A program made the position numbers and the translations under genes. A DNA stretch of 64,000 nt from CALAED01 sp036555725 (lineage in GTDB: Bacteria; Actinomycetota; Actinomycetes; Streptosporangiales; Streptosporangiaceae): contig DATBKU010000038.1 in NCBI GenBank assembly GCA_036555725.1, positions 28,519-92,518 on the forward strand, read 5' to 3'. Positions 25,934 through 34,663 of this stretch are shown piece after piece; within the stretch, counting starts at the first letter, position 1, and the number at the start of each line of letters is the position of its first letter. The notes beneath the pieces are model-generated. The model searched no databases. It had not been told where the DNA came from and saw only the letters and a list, made by a program, of their open reading frames with translations.

Positions 25934-27059
25934 AGGCCAGTGAGGAGTACATGGCGGCGCTGGCCGCGCTACGCCCGCGTGACGTTGCGAACTATCTCAC
26001 CGGGTCCGGCTGGCGGCCGCAGGAGGAGATCGGACGCTCCACGCTGTGGGAGCTGTCCGATGATGACGAGCGATACGAGGCGTGGTGCCTCGCGATCCCG
26101 GCGTGCGCGACTATGTCGTGCGCATGTTGCAATTGCTGCAGATCCTGTCCTCCGTCGAGAACCGGCCCAATTCTCAAATCCTCCGCGACCTCACCAGAGC
26201 CGACACCGATATCCAGTACGTACAGACTCACCCCAGGACGCCTCCTGGCACCATTCCGGTGAGCGACGCGGCCACCGCCCTGGAAGGGGTCCGGGAATTG
26301 ATGATCGCGGGCGCCTATGGGGTGGTGAGCCCACCGAGTCTGGTGCTGCCGCGGCGGAAGGCGCGGCAGGTGGAGGACTTTCCGCGGCTGGCCCGCGTCG
26401 GCCCCTCGCTGGAGGGGAGCTACATCATCTCGGTCGAGATCCCCCTGGACACCGAAGATGCGCTGTTCCCCGCCGGGGCTCCCTTTGGGCGGCGGGTGCT
26501 GCTACGGCTGTACGACACGATCCGGACGGCCCGCGACGCCGCCAACGAGGCCATGGAGATTTCCGAGCTGAGTCCCTTCACGGACCGAGTCGGTGAGGGA
26601 ATTTCGACGACATTGTGCCGGGCACTTGCCCGGTTCGGCGGCGAACAACAAGACCGTCCCTTCGAAATGCGCTTCTCGTGGGCGGCCACGTTGCCGACGG
26701 GCGTGGTGACCCCGCCACTTCGCTTCGACGAGCACATGGTCAGCGTCCTCGCTCAGGCGGAGGAGGACCTCGGCGGGAATCCGGCGACCGAACGCGGGGT
26801 CTTGGTGCGCGGAACGGTCTGGCGCACCGAACGTAATCGGCCGACCGAACCCGGCTGGGTGGTCGTTCGCGGGATCGCGACCATCGGTGGGCGGCAGTAC
26901 CGCAGGCTCGTATGGATACGGCTGGAACCGGATGACTTCAGCGTTGCCCTGCAAGCCGCGGACCATGGTCTGCCCGTGGAGATCGACGGTGTACTCGTTC
27001 GTACTGGACGTCGCACTGAGCTCCAGCAGCCGGGGAGACTGCGCATCACCGAAGAGTGA
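25930..27059 (+). pseudogene. gene of unknown function interrupted by a frameshift
   Basis: ATG at 25930 opens a frame (MKASEEYMAALAALRPRDVA ... LWELSDDDERYE) that runs into nonsense after base 26079. The neighbouring frame continues smoothly with VVPRDPGVRDYVVRMLQLLQ and then about 320 residues to TGA at 27059. Joining them with a -1 shift at 26077-26083 restores one protein of about 375 residues. The middle holds repeated beta-rich segments (GSYIISVEIPLDTEDALFPA; RRLVWIRLEPDDF). I do not recognise the family. A sequencing error is possible; no slippery heptamer is visible at the shift. Confidence 0.6.
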
Positions 27060-27066
27060 CCCAGCC

Positions 27067-28290
27067 TCAACCCGCGAGAAACCCGGTGTCGGGATCGGTC
27101 ACCGTGTCCACGAGGAGCGCCCGGTCCAGATAGTGGTTGCCGCGTTCGCAGGACGTCTCGGCGGCGAACAGGCAGGCATGACAGGCGGCGCCGTACAGCC
27201 TGCCGTGCACACGCGGGTCATGTTGCGCGCAGAGCGGGTCCGAACTGCACAACCGAGCCGCGTCGAGGGCCTGCTCGACAAGGACGCCCAGGCGTTCTTG
27301 TCTGCCGAGGGAGACCAGGCCGCCCAGCGTGCCTTCGCTGTCCGGCGCGGCGGTGTACATCAGGATTCCCGCCATCGGCCGCTCCCCGCTCCGGGCATAG
27401 ATGCGCTCGGCGATGCCGGACGCACTGTAGCCGCACTCGAGCGCGAATTCGCGGATCAGCACGTGCGCGAAGGTGTGCAACAGCACGTACCGCATGCCCG
27501 GCCAGTGGCCGGGCGGCAGCCGCCGCTGGGCACGCCACCCGTCGTGCGCCTCTCGCAAGACCGACTGGCGAGCCTTGACGTCGGGCCGGTGTTCCCACCG
27601 AACGAGCTCGTCTTCATCGAACCGCAGCAAGATGCCCTCACCGCGGGTCTCGGCGCAGGGAACCCAGGTGGGCGCCGTACGCGCGAGCGGCACCCGACGC
27701 TCCGCGTCGGTGGACAGCACCTCCCACTCGGGGGCGTCAATACGCGTGAATCCGTACAGTGCGGAGACTCTGCGCAGCCGGGGTACGAGAACGACCTCGC
27801 GCAGCCATCGACGGGTTCGGTCCGGCACTCGCTCTTTGCGAATGGTGAAGTCAGGTAGCTCGACGGGCTCGGGCCTTGTGAATGCCTCCCATTCCGGAGT
27901 GTCGAGATCGAGGTCGTCGACCGGCCCCGGACTTTCCGTCGGCTGCTCGGCGCGCTTGCGGATCGCCCGCCAGATCGCATCCAGGTCGTACGGTTCCAGC
28001 TCGGGCCAGCAGGTCAGGCTCGGCAGCAGCGCCTTGGCCGAAGCTTCGGGAAGGCTCGGCAGCAGGTTGAGCATGCCCCAGTTCTCGGCCACCTTCTGCG
28101 CGATCTCGTCGTCGGCCTGGGGAAGGGTGAACGCGCGCAGTTGCATGGCGAACCAGCTGTTAGTCGCGCCGAGACCCAGGGTGCGGACGCTGAGCCCGCA
28201 CTCGGTGAAAGAGCCCAGGTGCGGGTTGCGGCCGCGGCAGGCCGGCAGGTTCTGCCAGGCGTCCCGCCCGAACGCCTGCGCCATGGACGG
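27067..28290 (-). pseudogene. drmB: drmB remnant, C-terminal part (DUF1998, DISARM)
   Basis: About 400 residues without their natural N-terminus. Homology begins near AWQNLPACRGRNPHLGSF and continues TLGLGATNSWFAMQL, HTFAHVLIREFALECGYSA and the closing block ACHACLFAAETSCERGNHYL, which are hallmarks of DrmB/DUF1998 proteins. In DISARM phage defence DrmB acts with the DrmA helicase. Here the sequence runs upstream, out of frame, into drmA sequence at about 28290-28305, so the N-terminal half of drmB and the C-terminal half of drmA have been deleted. An in-frame ATG at 28323 could express a fragment, but function is unlikely. Confidence 0.72.
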
Positions 28291-28299
28291 CCCGCCCCG

Positions 28300-29565
28300 A
28301 ACGGGCAGAACACGTCGGGACAAATAACCAGCGTGCGCCGCCGGACCGGGTCGACCTGAATGTCGCGACCCGGCTCGATCTTGCTACCGCACCATGGGCA
28401 GCCGGTCAGTTGATGGGGTGAGCCCTGGGCTCGGAACAGGACTCGGCGGTTTCCCTTCTGCTGCTTCAACCAGTCGGCGGCATCGTTCGTACGGTTGGGG
28501 GTGACGCGAGCGCCCACCCACAGCCCGATCCGGAACGGCTCGGTGCCCCAGGTGGCGGAGTCGTCTTGCCGCAGCGTCTCGCAGGCGCAGATCAGCGCGG
28601 TGGCACGCTGGAACTGCTGGATGGTGAGCAGCCGCAGCGTGTAGCGCATGAGTACGGCGACCCCGGCCTGCGAGTCGTACCCGCCCGAAGGTGGCTGACG
28701 CCGCCGCACCGCCAGCGTGAACGCGGTGAGGCCGAGATAGGCCTCGGTCTTGCCGCCACCGGTCGGGAACCACAGCAGGTCCGCGAGCGCGCCCGGCCCG
28801 TCGCCCCGCTCGGGGTGCGACGGCACGGCGAGCGCCGGCAGGTTGAGCAGCACGAAGGCGAGCTGGAACGGCCGCCAGCTACGGTTTCGCGGTTCATCTA
28901 CGCGCGCCGTCGCCTCGTCGAGCGGGACCGTCTCGTCCCTGCCCCGGATGTCGGCCGCCATGGTGTGGATGCGCTGCAGATGCATAGCCCGGTTGGCGAA
29001 GGCGAACGCCTGGCGCGCGACCGGGTCCCGCTCGAGCAGCTGGATGCCGCGCTCGATGCGGCCCGCCGCACGGCGGGCATTGTGCAACACCTCCGCGGCC
29101 TGCCCGGCGTAGTCGGCCAGATACCGGTCGGGGTGGTCTTGGCGGGCCTCCTGCCGGTCGATCCAATTCCGGTAGCCGGTACGAGCGGCGTCAGCCCGGC
29201 GATGAGCTCATCGGGTGCGGTTTCGGCGAGGGCCGCAAGTCGTTCCATGTCGAGGATCACGTCGGACAGTTCTGGGAGGTCGTCGTCGGTCTCCGGGTCC
29301 GGCACGCCGGTGAAGGGCACTTCGTACGAGGGAACGGCGACCGTGCCGACCTCGACCGCCCGCATCGGATCGGCGGCGGACCGCGTCACGTGCACGCCCG
29401 CGCCGTGGCCGACCGCGAACTCCGGATGGAACCGGTGGGCCATCGCGAGCCGGCGTTGCTCCGCCCGGTCGGCCGCATCACCTCCGCTCACCACGCCAGG
29501 CCGGGGCAGGAATACCGGTGCGCCGTCCGGCGCCGCGACGGTCAGGGCACGTCCAGCACCGTCTC
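28300..29565 (-). pseudogene. drmA: drmA remnant, helicase N-terminal half with frameshift (DISARM)
   Basis: Fragments of a DISARM helicase DrmA. Reading leftward: HRFHPEFAVGHGAGVHV and ELSDVILDMERLAALAE in one frame; then, after a one-base shift near 29177-29183, YRNWIDRQEARQD, the Walker A block LLWFPTGGGKTEAYLGL, MRYTLRLLTIQQFQRATALI and the zinc-like GCPWCGSKI, to VICPDVFCPF. Helicase motifs III-VI are missing because sequence jumps into drmB. The 5' end is also cut: a TGA lies just upstream at about 29566. The gene is clearly dead, and it shares its strand and order with drmB. Confidence 0.75.
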
Positions 29566-29658
29566 CTCACTCACAGCGCCCTACCCTAGACGCCCCGCCG
29601 ACGCCCCGTGCGTCGGTGAGCTCGGCGTATGCGGACGAGCGGGCAACGGACGGCTTGG

Positions 29659-30087
29659 TCAAGAATTGTTGGTGTCGGCGGTGGCCAAGCCCAGCGCGGC
29701 ACAGGCATCCAAGACCTTCCCATCGCCGCTGGCAACGACAAGGTCATCGTCGTCGAGTTGCTCGGCCGACGCGCAGTGCACGGCGTCATAACCCCGTAGC
29801 GCGCAGGTCTGCGCCAGCTGGGCTGCTCGTCGAACAAGATCGTCGTTTACCCTCACGATGTCGAATTCAGCCCACATCTGGTCGAGGATGTGCAGTGCGG
29901 TGCGATGGTTCGGTGTGATGAGGCGTCCCATGCGCAACGCCTGTGCGAGCGCGGCAGCCGCCTCCACATACAGCAGCTGCGTGGTCACCACGTCGTCTGC
30001 CTCGTCCCACAAGTGGCGGCAGAACTCACTGCTCGGCTCATCGATCAACAACGGCACCAACGCCGAAGTATCGAAGTAGCAGATCAC
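29659..30087 (-). CDS. vapC: VapC-family PIN-domain toxin
   Basis: 142-residue PIN-domain ribonuclease toxin. The first acidic residue is in CYFDTSALV, the middle acid is in TQLLYVEAAAAL, and the third and fourth are in LRGYDAVHCASAE and DDDLVVASGDGKVL, giving the acidic quartet for Mg(II). The GTG start overlaps the antitoxin stop (GTGA). It sits next to the drmA remnant and appears intact. Confidence 0.88.
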   Translation of the reverse strand: MICYFDTSALVPLLIDEPSSEFCRHLWDEADDVVTTQLLYVEAAAALAQALRMGRLITPNHRTALHILDQMWAEFDIVRVNDDLVRRAAQLAQTCALRGYDAVHCASAEQLDDDDLVVASGDGKVLDACAALGLATADTNNS

Positions 30088-30338
30088 CGGCGCTGCTCGG
30101 CCACGAGATCGCTGACCGTGCCCGTCGCCGGCACGGGCTGTGGAGCGCGTCGCTTGTGCCGCTTGGCCGGGCGAACACGCCCCTCGGCGATGAGCCGTTC
30201 CAAGACTGTGGGTTCACCCGCCGGCAGGATCCGGGCGATCACCTTCCCATGGTCTGTCACGGTAACGACATGTCCCTCGCGTACATCAGCGAGGTAGCGG
30301 CTGAGCCCGTCGCGCAGCGCCCGAATACCTACTTCCAC
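30084..30338 (-). CDS. vapB: VapB-family antitoxin (Phd/YefM type)
   Basis: 84-residue antitoxin. VEVGIRALRDGLSRYLADV and VTVTDHGKVIARILP form the Phd/YefM DNA-binding fold, with a basic linker (PAKRHKRRAPQP) and a toxin-binding tail. I chose the GTG at 30338 because a purine-rich stretch (GGGAGACGGGACGG) precedes it and homology begins there. It is translationally coupled to vapC. Confidence 0.85.
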   Translation of the reverse strand: MEVGIRALRDGLSRYLADVREGHVVTVTDHGKVIARILPAGEPTVLERLIAEGRVRPAKRHKRRAPQPVPATGTVSDLVAEQRR

Positions 30339-30438
30339 AACCCGTCCCGTCTCCCGCAGGTCAGTGTGGCTACATTCTACATGGGGAATGTGGCTACAGA
30401 TGCGCTCATCGAGATCGCGTGGTCGGGCGATGAAGATC

Positions 30439-31153
30439 TCACCGCTCGAAGACACCCATGAGGTGCGGCTGCACGTGCCCGGCCTCTCCGCGTCGGCTGG
30501 GCCACCGGAGACGGCGCCTGGTTCGCGAGAAATCCGTCTCGAGCACCTGTTTCAACGTAAAGCCGCCGGCTGCGCCCCAGCCCGCGAGTTGCTCGGCATC
30601 CACGGTCCTGACGTGCTGCCCCCGATGGAAGATCGTCCCGCAAGACGGGCACAATACGTCCTTGCTTGCCAGGCGCTCGCGATTCGGCGTCGTGACGATC
30701 AGATATCCCGACGGGCGGAGCAGGTCGCACACGGTCGTGAAGAATTCCCCGCAGCGCGCGATCCGAAAGATGCTCAAGAACCTCGATCGCCGCTACCGTG
30801 TCGAAGACCACTTCGGATCTACGTATCTCCTCGATCCGGAAGGCGCCGCGGAAGCACGGGTTGATCGCGTTGAGCTGACTCGTCGCCTGCACCGCAGCCG
30901 TCAGGTTGTCGGTCGCCCAAACCTCTGCGCCGATGTCCTTACACAGCCGTTGGGACAGGGCCCCTCGCCCGCAGCCGTAGTCAAGTACCTTGTCGCCCGC
31001 CGAGATATGGTGGCGCAGCTCGGCGATGATGCGAACACCGTACTTGTTCGAGAAGTAGTGCTCGGGAAAGTCGAGTTCGGGTTCCCAGAACGCGCGGAGC
31101 GACGCCTCCGACCAGACGTTCGACCGTGCCTCTGGCGCGCTCCCCCCGCCCAT
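30439..31153 (-). pseudogene. class I SAM-dependent methyltransferase, frameshifted
   Basis: A methyltransferase split by one frameshift. The first part has motif I VLDYGCGRGALSQRL, the acidic SAM contact WATDN and FDTVAAIEVLEHLSDRAL. The expected continuation CDLLRPSGYLIVTTPNRERL, then LCPSCGTIFHRGQHVRTVD, is in the next frame from about 30750. The C-terminal part is complete to the stop at 30439. It starts 6 nt after the deaminase gene on the same strand, so the two formed an operon. The metal-like CPSCG suggests a nucleic-acid or small-molecule target; a sequencing error could also explain the shift. Confidence 0.7.
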
Positions 31154-31159
31154 ATGTCT

Positions 31160-31678
31160 TCAAGTCCCACCCGGCCGATCGGCCGTAGTCGAGAGCGCGA
31201 ATAGCTTCTTGCATTCGGCTCGTCGCACACCACCCTGGACACTGAGATGCGGATCTCCCGCCAGCGAGACCTCCTGGGCAGAGATTCGGATTTGCCGCCA
31301 GGTAAATACCTCACTCGGATGCCTCGCGGCCCACTCCAGGGCGTCTTGTTGCGTCGCACCAAAGACGATGCCGTCCAGTCTGGCCCAAATGGCCACCGAC
31401 ACACACATCGGGCAGGGCTCGAGTGTAGAGTAGAGGGTCATGCCACGGAGATATCGGGACCCGAGCTTTCTCGACGCGGCACGAATTGCCGTCATCTCAG
31501 GGTGCGCACTGGGATCATTATCGTCTTCAATGAGACTACTACTTGATTCTGCGATAATGCCGGAGCCACGCGCCACCAGCGCACCGAGTGCATAGTTACC
31601 CGATGACGCCGCCTGACGCGCGAGATCGATACAAACACCGATCATCGGTTCAAATAGCTCCGTTATTGCTCCGGACAC
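31160..31678 (-). CDS. nucleoside/base deaminase (CMP/dCMP deaminase superfamily)
   Basis: 172-residue zinc deaminase. SAHPEMTAIRAA supplies the His ligand and catalytic Glu, and STLEPCPMCVSVAIWA supplies the two Cys ligands. ARLDGIVFGATQQDALEW is the substrate-side helix seen in guanine and tRNA-adenosine deaminases. Size and the long C-terminal tail are closer to guanine/cytosine deaminase-like proteins than to TadA. Codon use is less GC-rich than in the flanking chromosome, which points to transfer. The damaged methyltransferase follows directly. Confidence 0.82.
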   Translation of the reverse strand: MSGAITELFEPMIGVCIDLARQAASSGNYALGALVARGSGIIAESSSSLIEDDNDPSAHPEMTAIRAASRKLGSRYLRGMTLYSTLEPCPMCVSVAIWARLDGIVFGATQQDALEWAARHPSEVFTWRQIRISAQEVSLAGDPHLSVQGGVRRAECKKLFALSTTADRPGGT

Positions 31679-31754
31679 GATCTCATCCTACCGACTCACT
31701 ATTGGTCGCCAGGATTCTTTCCTGATTCATGACCTCCGCGCCGAGCGCGATCAG

Positions 31755-32165
31755 TTACTCCTTTTCGAGAAGGGCCCAGATCACTTTGCCGCCGTCGAGG
31801 GCGATCCAGCCGAGGCTCTCGCAGAGGGCGGCGACGAGATGGAGGCCACGGCCGCTCTCGGCGACATAATCAGGTTCGCGGAATACCGGGAGTCGGGCGG
31901 AGCAGTCCTGTACCTCCATCAGCAGCCCCACCCCGGCCAGATGGAGGGACAACCAGATAGGCCCCTCGGGCGCGTACTTGAGCGAGTTGGTAACCAGTTC
32001 GGCGGCGACCAGGGTCGCATTCTCGGCCAGGTGAAACAGGCCCAGGACCGGCAGCCGGTCGCGGACGAACTCCCGCGCCTCGGCAGCCGCCGGGGGCACT
32101 GGCGCCAGCCGCAGCTCGAGCCCCGCCGCCGGTCGTTTGCATTCTGCCAGCGCGCCTGCGCACAT
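31755..32165 (-). CDS. RsbW-like ATP-binding protein of a WhiJ/BldB-type module (Scr3-like)
   Basis: 136-residue single-domain HATPase (GHKL) protein. ATLVAAELVTNSLKYAPEG is the N-box, and EVQDCSARLP and ESGRGLHLVAALCESLGW are the G1/G2 regions. Such small ATPases occur beside XRE-DUF5753 regulators and DUF397 proteins in Streptomyces (Scr1-Scr2-Scr3, abaA-like loci), as here on the divergent strand. AGAAAGG precedes the ATG. Its target is unknown. Confidence 0.85.
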   Translation of the reverse strand: MCAGALAECKRPAAGLELRLAPVPPAAAEAREFVRDRLPVLGLFHLAENATLVAAELVTNSLKYAPEGPIWLSLHLAGVGLLMEVQDCSARLPVFREPDYVAESGRGLHLVAALCESLGWIALDGGKVIWALLEKE

Positions 32166-32186
32166 CCGAGAACCTTTCTGCCTACG

Positions 32187-32287
32187 ATGACACTATGTAG
32201 TCATGTGCGTATAAGAGTGCTCTGTTGGGAGTGACTGCGCCACGTTCGTCCGGCAGACGCAACAAAGTTCGTACAGCAGACGCAACA
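32187..32287. promoter_or_regulatory. palindrome and tandem 21-bp repeats between the Scr-type genes
   Basis: The divergent spacer holds an 18-bp partial palindrome with arms ATGAC (32187-32191) and GTCAT (32200-32204). It also holds two copies of a 21-bp sequence, GTTCGTCCGGCAGACGCAAC-A at 32244-32264 and GTTCGTACAGCAGACGCAAC-A at 32267-32287, 23 bp apart with two mismatches. The repeats stop just before the regulator start, which is the expected place for an XRE autoregulatory operator. Confidence 0.55.
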
Positions 32288-32301
32288 TGGAAGGGGCCGG
32301 G

Positions 32302-33111
32302 ATGGGCGCCAGGGACTCCCTCAATCCGCGCGGTTCGCTCTGGGACCTGATAGCCGTTCAACTGCGCAGACACCGCGAACAGGCCAAGATGTCCGGCACC
32401 AGGCTGGGCGACCTACTCGACCTGGACCGATCGAGTGTTTCGCGCCTCGAGTCGGGCGGGATCAAGCTCCAGGAGAAACACGCCAAGGTCGTCGACCACG
32501 AGTGGCAGACCGACGAGCTATTCGCCGTCCTGGTCCACCACGCCAGGACCGGCCACGTGTCCGAGTGGCTCCAGGCCCATCTGGAGCTAGAGGCTCGCTC
32601 GTCCGAGCTGCGTATCTGGGAGCTCGCCTGGATACCGGGCCTCTTCCAGACGGAGGCGTACGCTCGTGCCATCTTCACGGCATTCGCCAGAGACGACATC
32701 GACCACTGGGTAACGGCCCGCATGGCCCGCCAGCAGACGCTAGACCGTACGCCCCGCCCGTTGATCTGGGCGTACCTGGACCAGGGCGTCATCAACCAGC
32801 CGGTGGGCGGTCCCGAGGTGATGCGGGAGCAGCTCGCGAGGCTCCTGGAGCTGGCCCAGCAGCCCAACATCCGCATTCGCGTCATACCCAGGAGTGTCGG
32901 TGCCCACGTTGGCCGCGACGGTTCATTCAAGATCATGACCGTGGCGGGCGGTGACCAGATCTACACCGAGGCCAGCGAAGGCGGACGGCTCTCGGCAGAC
33001 GGCACGGATGTACGCTTGTTCCGCACCCACTTCACCCGCATCGGCGACGATGCGCTGCCGGTGGGTGACTCGTTGAAGCTGATCCAGGAAACAATGGAGA
33101 CATTCCAATGA
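32302..33111 (+). CDS. XRE-family regulator with DUF5753 domain (Scr1/WhiJ-like)
   Basis: 269-residue regulator. A helix-turn-helix (about residues 20-70, RLGDLLDLDRSSVSRLESGG) precedes a DUF5753 domain (about 95-265; ELAWIPGLFQTEAYARAIF, NIRIRVIPRSVGAHVG). Proteins of this type pair with DUF397 partners and control development or antibiotic production in Streptomyces. I chose the ATG at 32302, with GGAAGGGG five bases upstream; an ATG at 32287 overlaps the second operator-like repeat. Its stop overlaps the DUF397 start as ATGA. Confidence 0.92.
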   Translation: MGARDSLNPRGSLWDLIAVQLRRHREQAKMSGTRLGDLLDLDRSSVSRLESGGIKLQEKHAKVVDHEWQTDELFAVLVHHARTGHVSEWLQAHLELEARSSELRIWELAWIPGLFQTEAYARAIFTAFARDDIDHWVTARMARQQTLDRTPRPLIWAYLDQGVINQPVGGPEVMREQLARLLELAQQPNIRIRVIPRSVGAHVGRDGSFKIMTVAGGDQIYTEASEGGRLSADGTDVRLFRTHFTRIGDDALPVGDSLKLIQETMETFQ

Positions 33112-33305
33112 CTCCCATCTGGCGTAAGAGCAGCCACAGCGGCGGCGGCCAGGGTGGACAGAGCGACTGTGTGGAAGCCGCTCGCTTTATCGGCGCCGTT
33201 GGCATCCGCGACAGCAAGAACCGCGACGCCGGCGCCCTTTCCGTGTCCGGCGCCGACTTCGCCGCGCTGCTCCTAAAGATCAAGCGCGGCGAGCTGAACC
33301 GGTAG
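33108..33305 (+). CDS. DUF397 protein (Scr2/BldB-like)
   Basis: 65-residue protein with the DUF397 signature: WRKSSHSGGG, QSDCVEAA, VGIRDSKNRDAGALSV and FAALLLKIKRGEL. The ATG overlaps the regulator stop, so the two are made together, and the pair behaves as an antitoxin-like or modulator unit in studied systems. It is complete and ends before a strong terminator. Confidence 0.95.
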   Translation: MTPIWRKSSHSGGGQGGQSDCVEAARFIGAVGIRDSKNRDAGALSVSGADFAALLLKIKRGELNR

Positions 33306-33325
33306 CCCCCCGCCGCATCCGGATT

Positions 33326-33349
33326 AGCCCCCCTTCAAGGGGGCTTTTC
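33326..33349 (+). terminator. rho-independent terminator after DUF397
   Basis: AGCCCCC (33326-33332) pairs with GGGGGCT (33339-33345) around a short CTTCAA loop and is followed by TTTT. This is the only classical stem-plus-T-run terminator I saw in the window. It closes the XRE-DUF397 operon. Confidence 0.9.
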
Positions 33350-33366
33350 TGTTGAAAGTGGGGTGA

Positions 33367-33845
33367 TTAGAAGAGTGTGTCATCGCGAGGGAACAGCGCA
33401 TCCTCGATCGACAGTGATGTTTCTTCTCCCGCCTGCCGTGCGGGCTTGGCGCTCGCCCGGCGGCGCTTCTTGCGCGTCACGCCCTTCTCGTGTTCCTGCC
33501 GATAGCGGTAGTGATTGAGCGCGAGCAGCTTGTCGAGTACGTCGAGCTGCGCCTCCGGGCTGATCGTGAATCGCACACCCTGCCGGGTCTCATGGAAGCC
33601 ATGCCCGAGATCGATCTCCCGCCACGACGGCAGCGGCGCCGTCGCTATCGTCGCCTCAAACTCCCGAATCTCGGGCTCCCGCTCCTCATCCAGTGCGTAC
33701 GCCTCCCGCACCGCCTCATCGATCTCCACATGAATCTCCCGCAACCGCACAATGTCCTCATCCCGTACAAAATTGTCGTGAACGAGACGGTATAGGGCAG
33801 TCAAACCAGCTCGTCGCCGGTGGAATGCCTCACTTTGAAATTTAT
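33367..33845 (-). pseudogene. Eco57I/DrmMI-like DNA methyltransferase, C-terminal remnant
   Basis: About 158 residues homologous to the C-terminal end of large adenine DNA methyltransferases of the Eco57I, PglX or DrmMI kind: ALYRLVHDNFVRDEDIVRLR, LGHGFHETRQGVRFTISPEA and LDVLDKLLALNHYRY, then a basic tail. The catalytic motifs (N-P-P-Y) are absent; homology stops near 33845. It is on the same strand as, and upstream in transcription order of, the drmA and drmB remnants, as drmMI would be. That it belonged to DISARM is inference from position. Confidence 0.65.
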
Positions 33846-33988
33846 CCAGGCTCGCTCCCGCTCCCCCCATGTCGGCGGTCATGGAAGGAACTACAAGAGT
33901 CTCGCAGCAGTCGGACGGAACGAAGCGGACATCGCCTTTCATACTCGATGAGCACTTAAGTGTCCATGAGTATTGGATATTGCTAGCG

Positions 33989-34573
33989 CGCAAGGAGCTG
34001 AGCTACCGCACTACGGCCGAGATCTTGTCCTGGGCCGTCGAGCTGCTCGGTGTGGAACCGATCGTCGGTCTCGACGAAGCTGACGACACGCTTTCCGGCT
34101 ATAGATCCTCCCTGCACGGCCGACGGCCCGTCATTCGCGCCTGCCACGGCCGAGCGCACGAACTCGATGCACTCGTCGATCAGGTGCGCACATGGCTCGA
34201 CGAGGGCGTCGAACCGCATGCCATCGGGGTGGCGGCACGGTTCGGCAACCGTTCCACACAGGCGGAACAGGCATTGCAGAGCGCCGGGATCAGCACGTCG
34301 TCCCTCGCCGCCACCGACAGCGCCCCAGACCGTGTGCGGGTCGGGACCATGCACAGGATGAAAGGCCTGGAGTTCCGCTGTGTCGCCGTCATCAGCGTCG
34401 ACGACACCGCCGTCCCCGCGCCGAATGCGATCACCGCCGATGCCGAGGATCCGGTCGCCCACGCGCACGACCTGCTGTGCGAGCGATGTCTGCTCTTCGT
34501 GGCGTGCACGCGAGCCCGTGACGCGCTGTACATCTCACACACAGGCTCGCCCAGCCCATTCCTTCCATCCTGA
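33989..34573 (+). pseudogene. UvrD/Rep-type helicase, C-terminal remnant
   Basis: About 194 residues of a superfamily 1A helicase. ELSYRTTAEILSWAVELLG resembles the motif IV region, VRVGTMHRMKGLEFRCVAV is motif V and LLFVACTRARDALYISHTG is motif VI. Walker A and motifs Ia-III are missing. An open frame extends upstream to 33869 but adds nothing helicase-like. The break faces the break in the methyltransferase remnant, so one deletion probably removed the 5' halves of two divergent genes. Confidence 0.65.
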
Positions 34574-34663
34574 GCTTCTCCGTTGTCCGGCTCGGGCAGG
34601 GGGGCTTTCCGTACGGCGGGAGATCGTGCTGACGCGCTCGGGCTGGCGTGTTATGACGTGATC

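Noticed and set aside
26060..26100. Programmed ribosomal frameshift
   Set aside because: No slippery heptamer or downstream stem was seen; mutation or read error is simpler.
29586..29837. 83-codon minus-strand frame upstream of drmA as its missing N-terminus
   Set aside because: The translation has no resemblance to DrmA and overlaps vapC out of frame.
32244..32287. CRISPR-like repeat
   Set aside because: Only two near-identical units with a 2-bp gap in a promoter; an operator fits better.
27067..34573. A functional DISARM system
   Set aside because: drmA lacks half its helicase motifs, drmB lacks its N-terminal half, the methyltransferase lacks its catalytic motifs and no drmC is seen.
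25566..34663. Integrated mobile element
   Set aside because: No integrase, transposase, direct-repeat ends or tRNA attachment site could be found.
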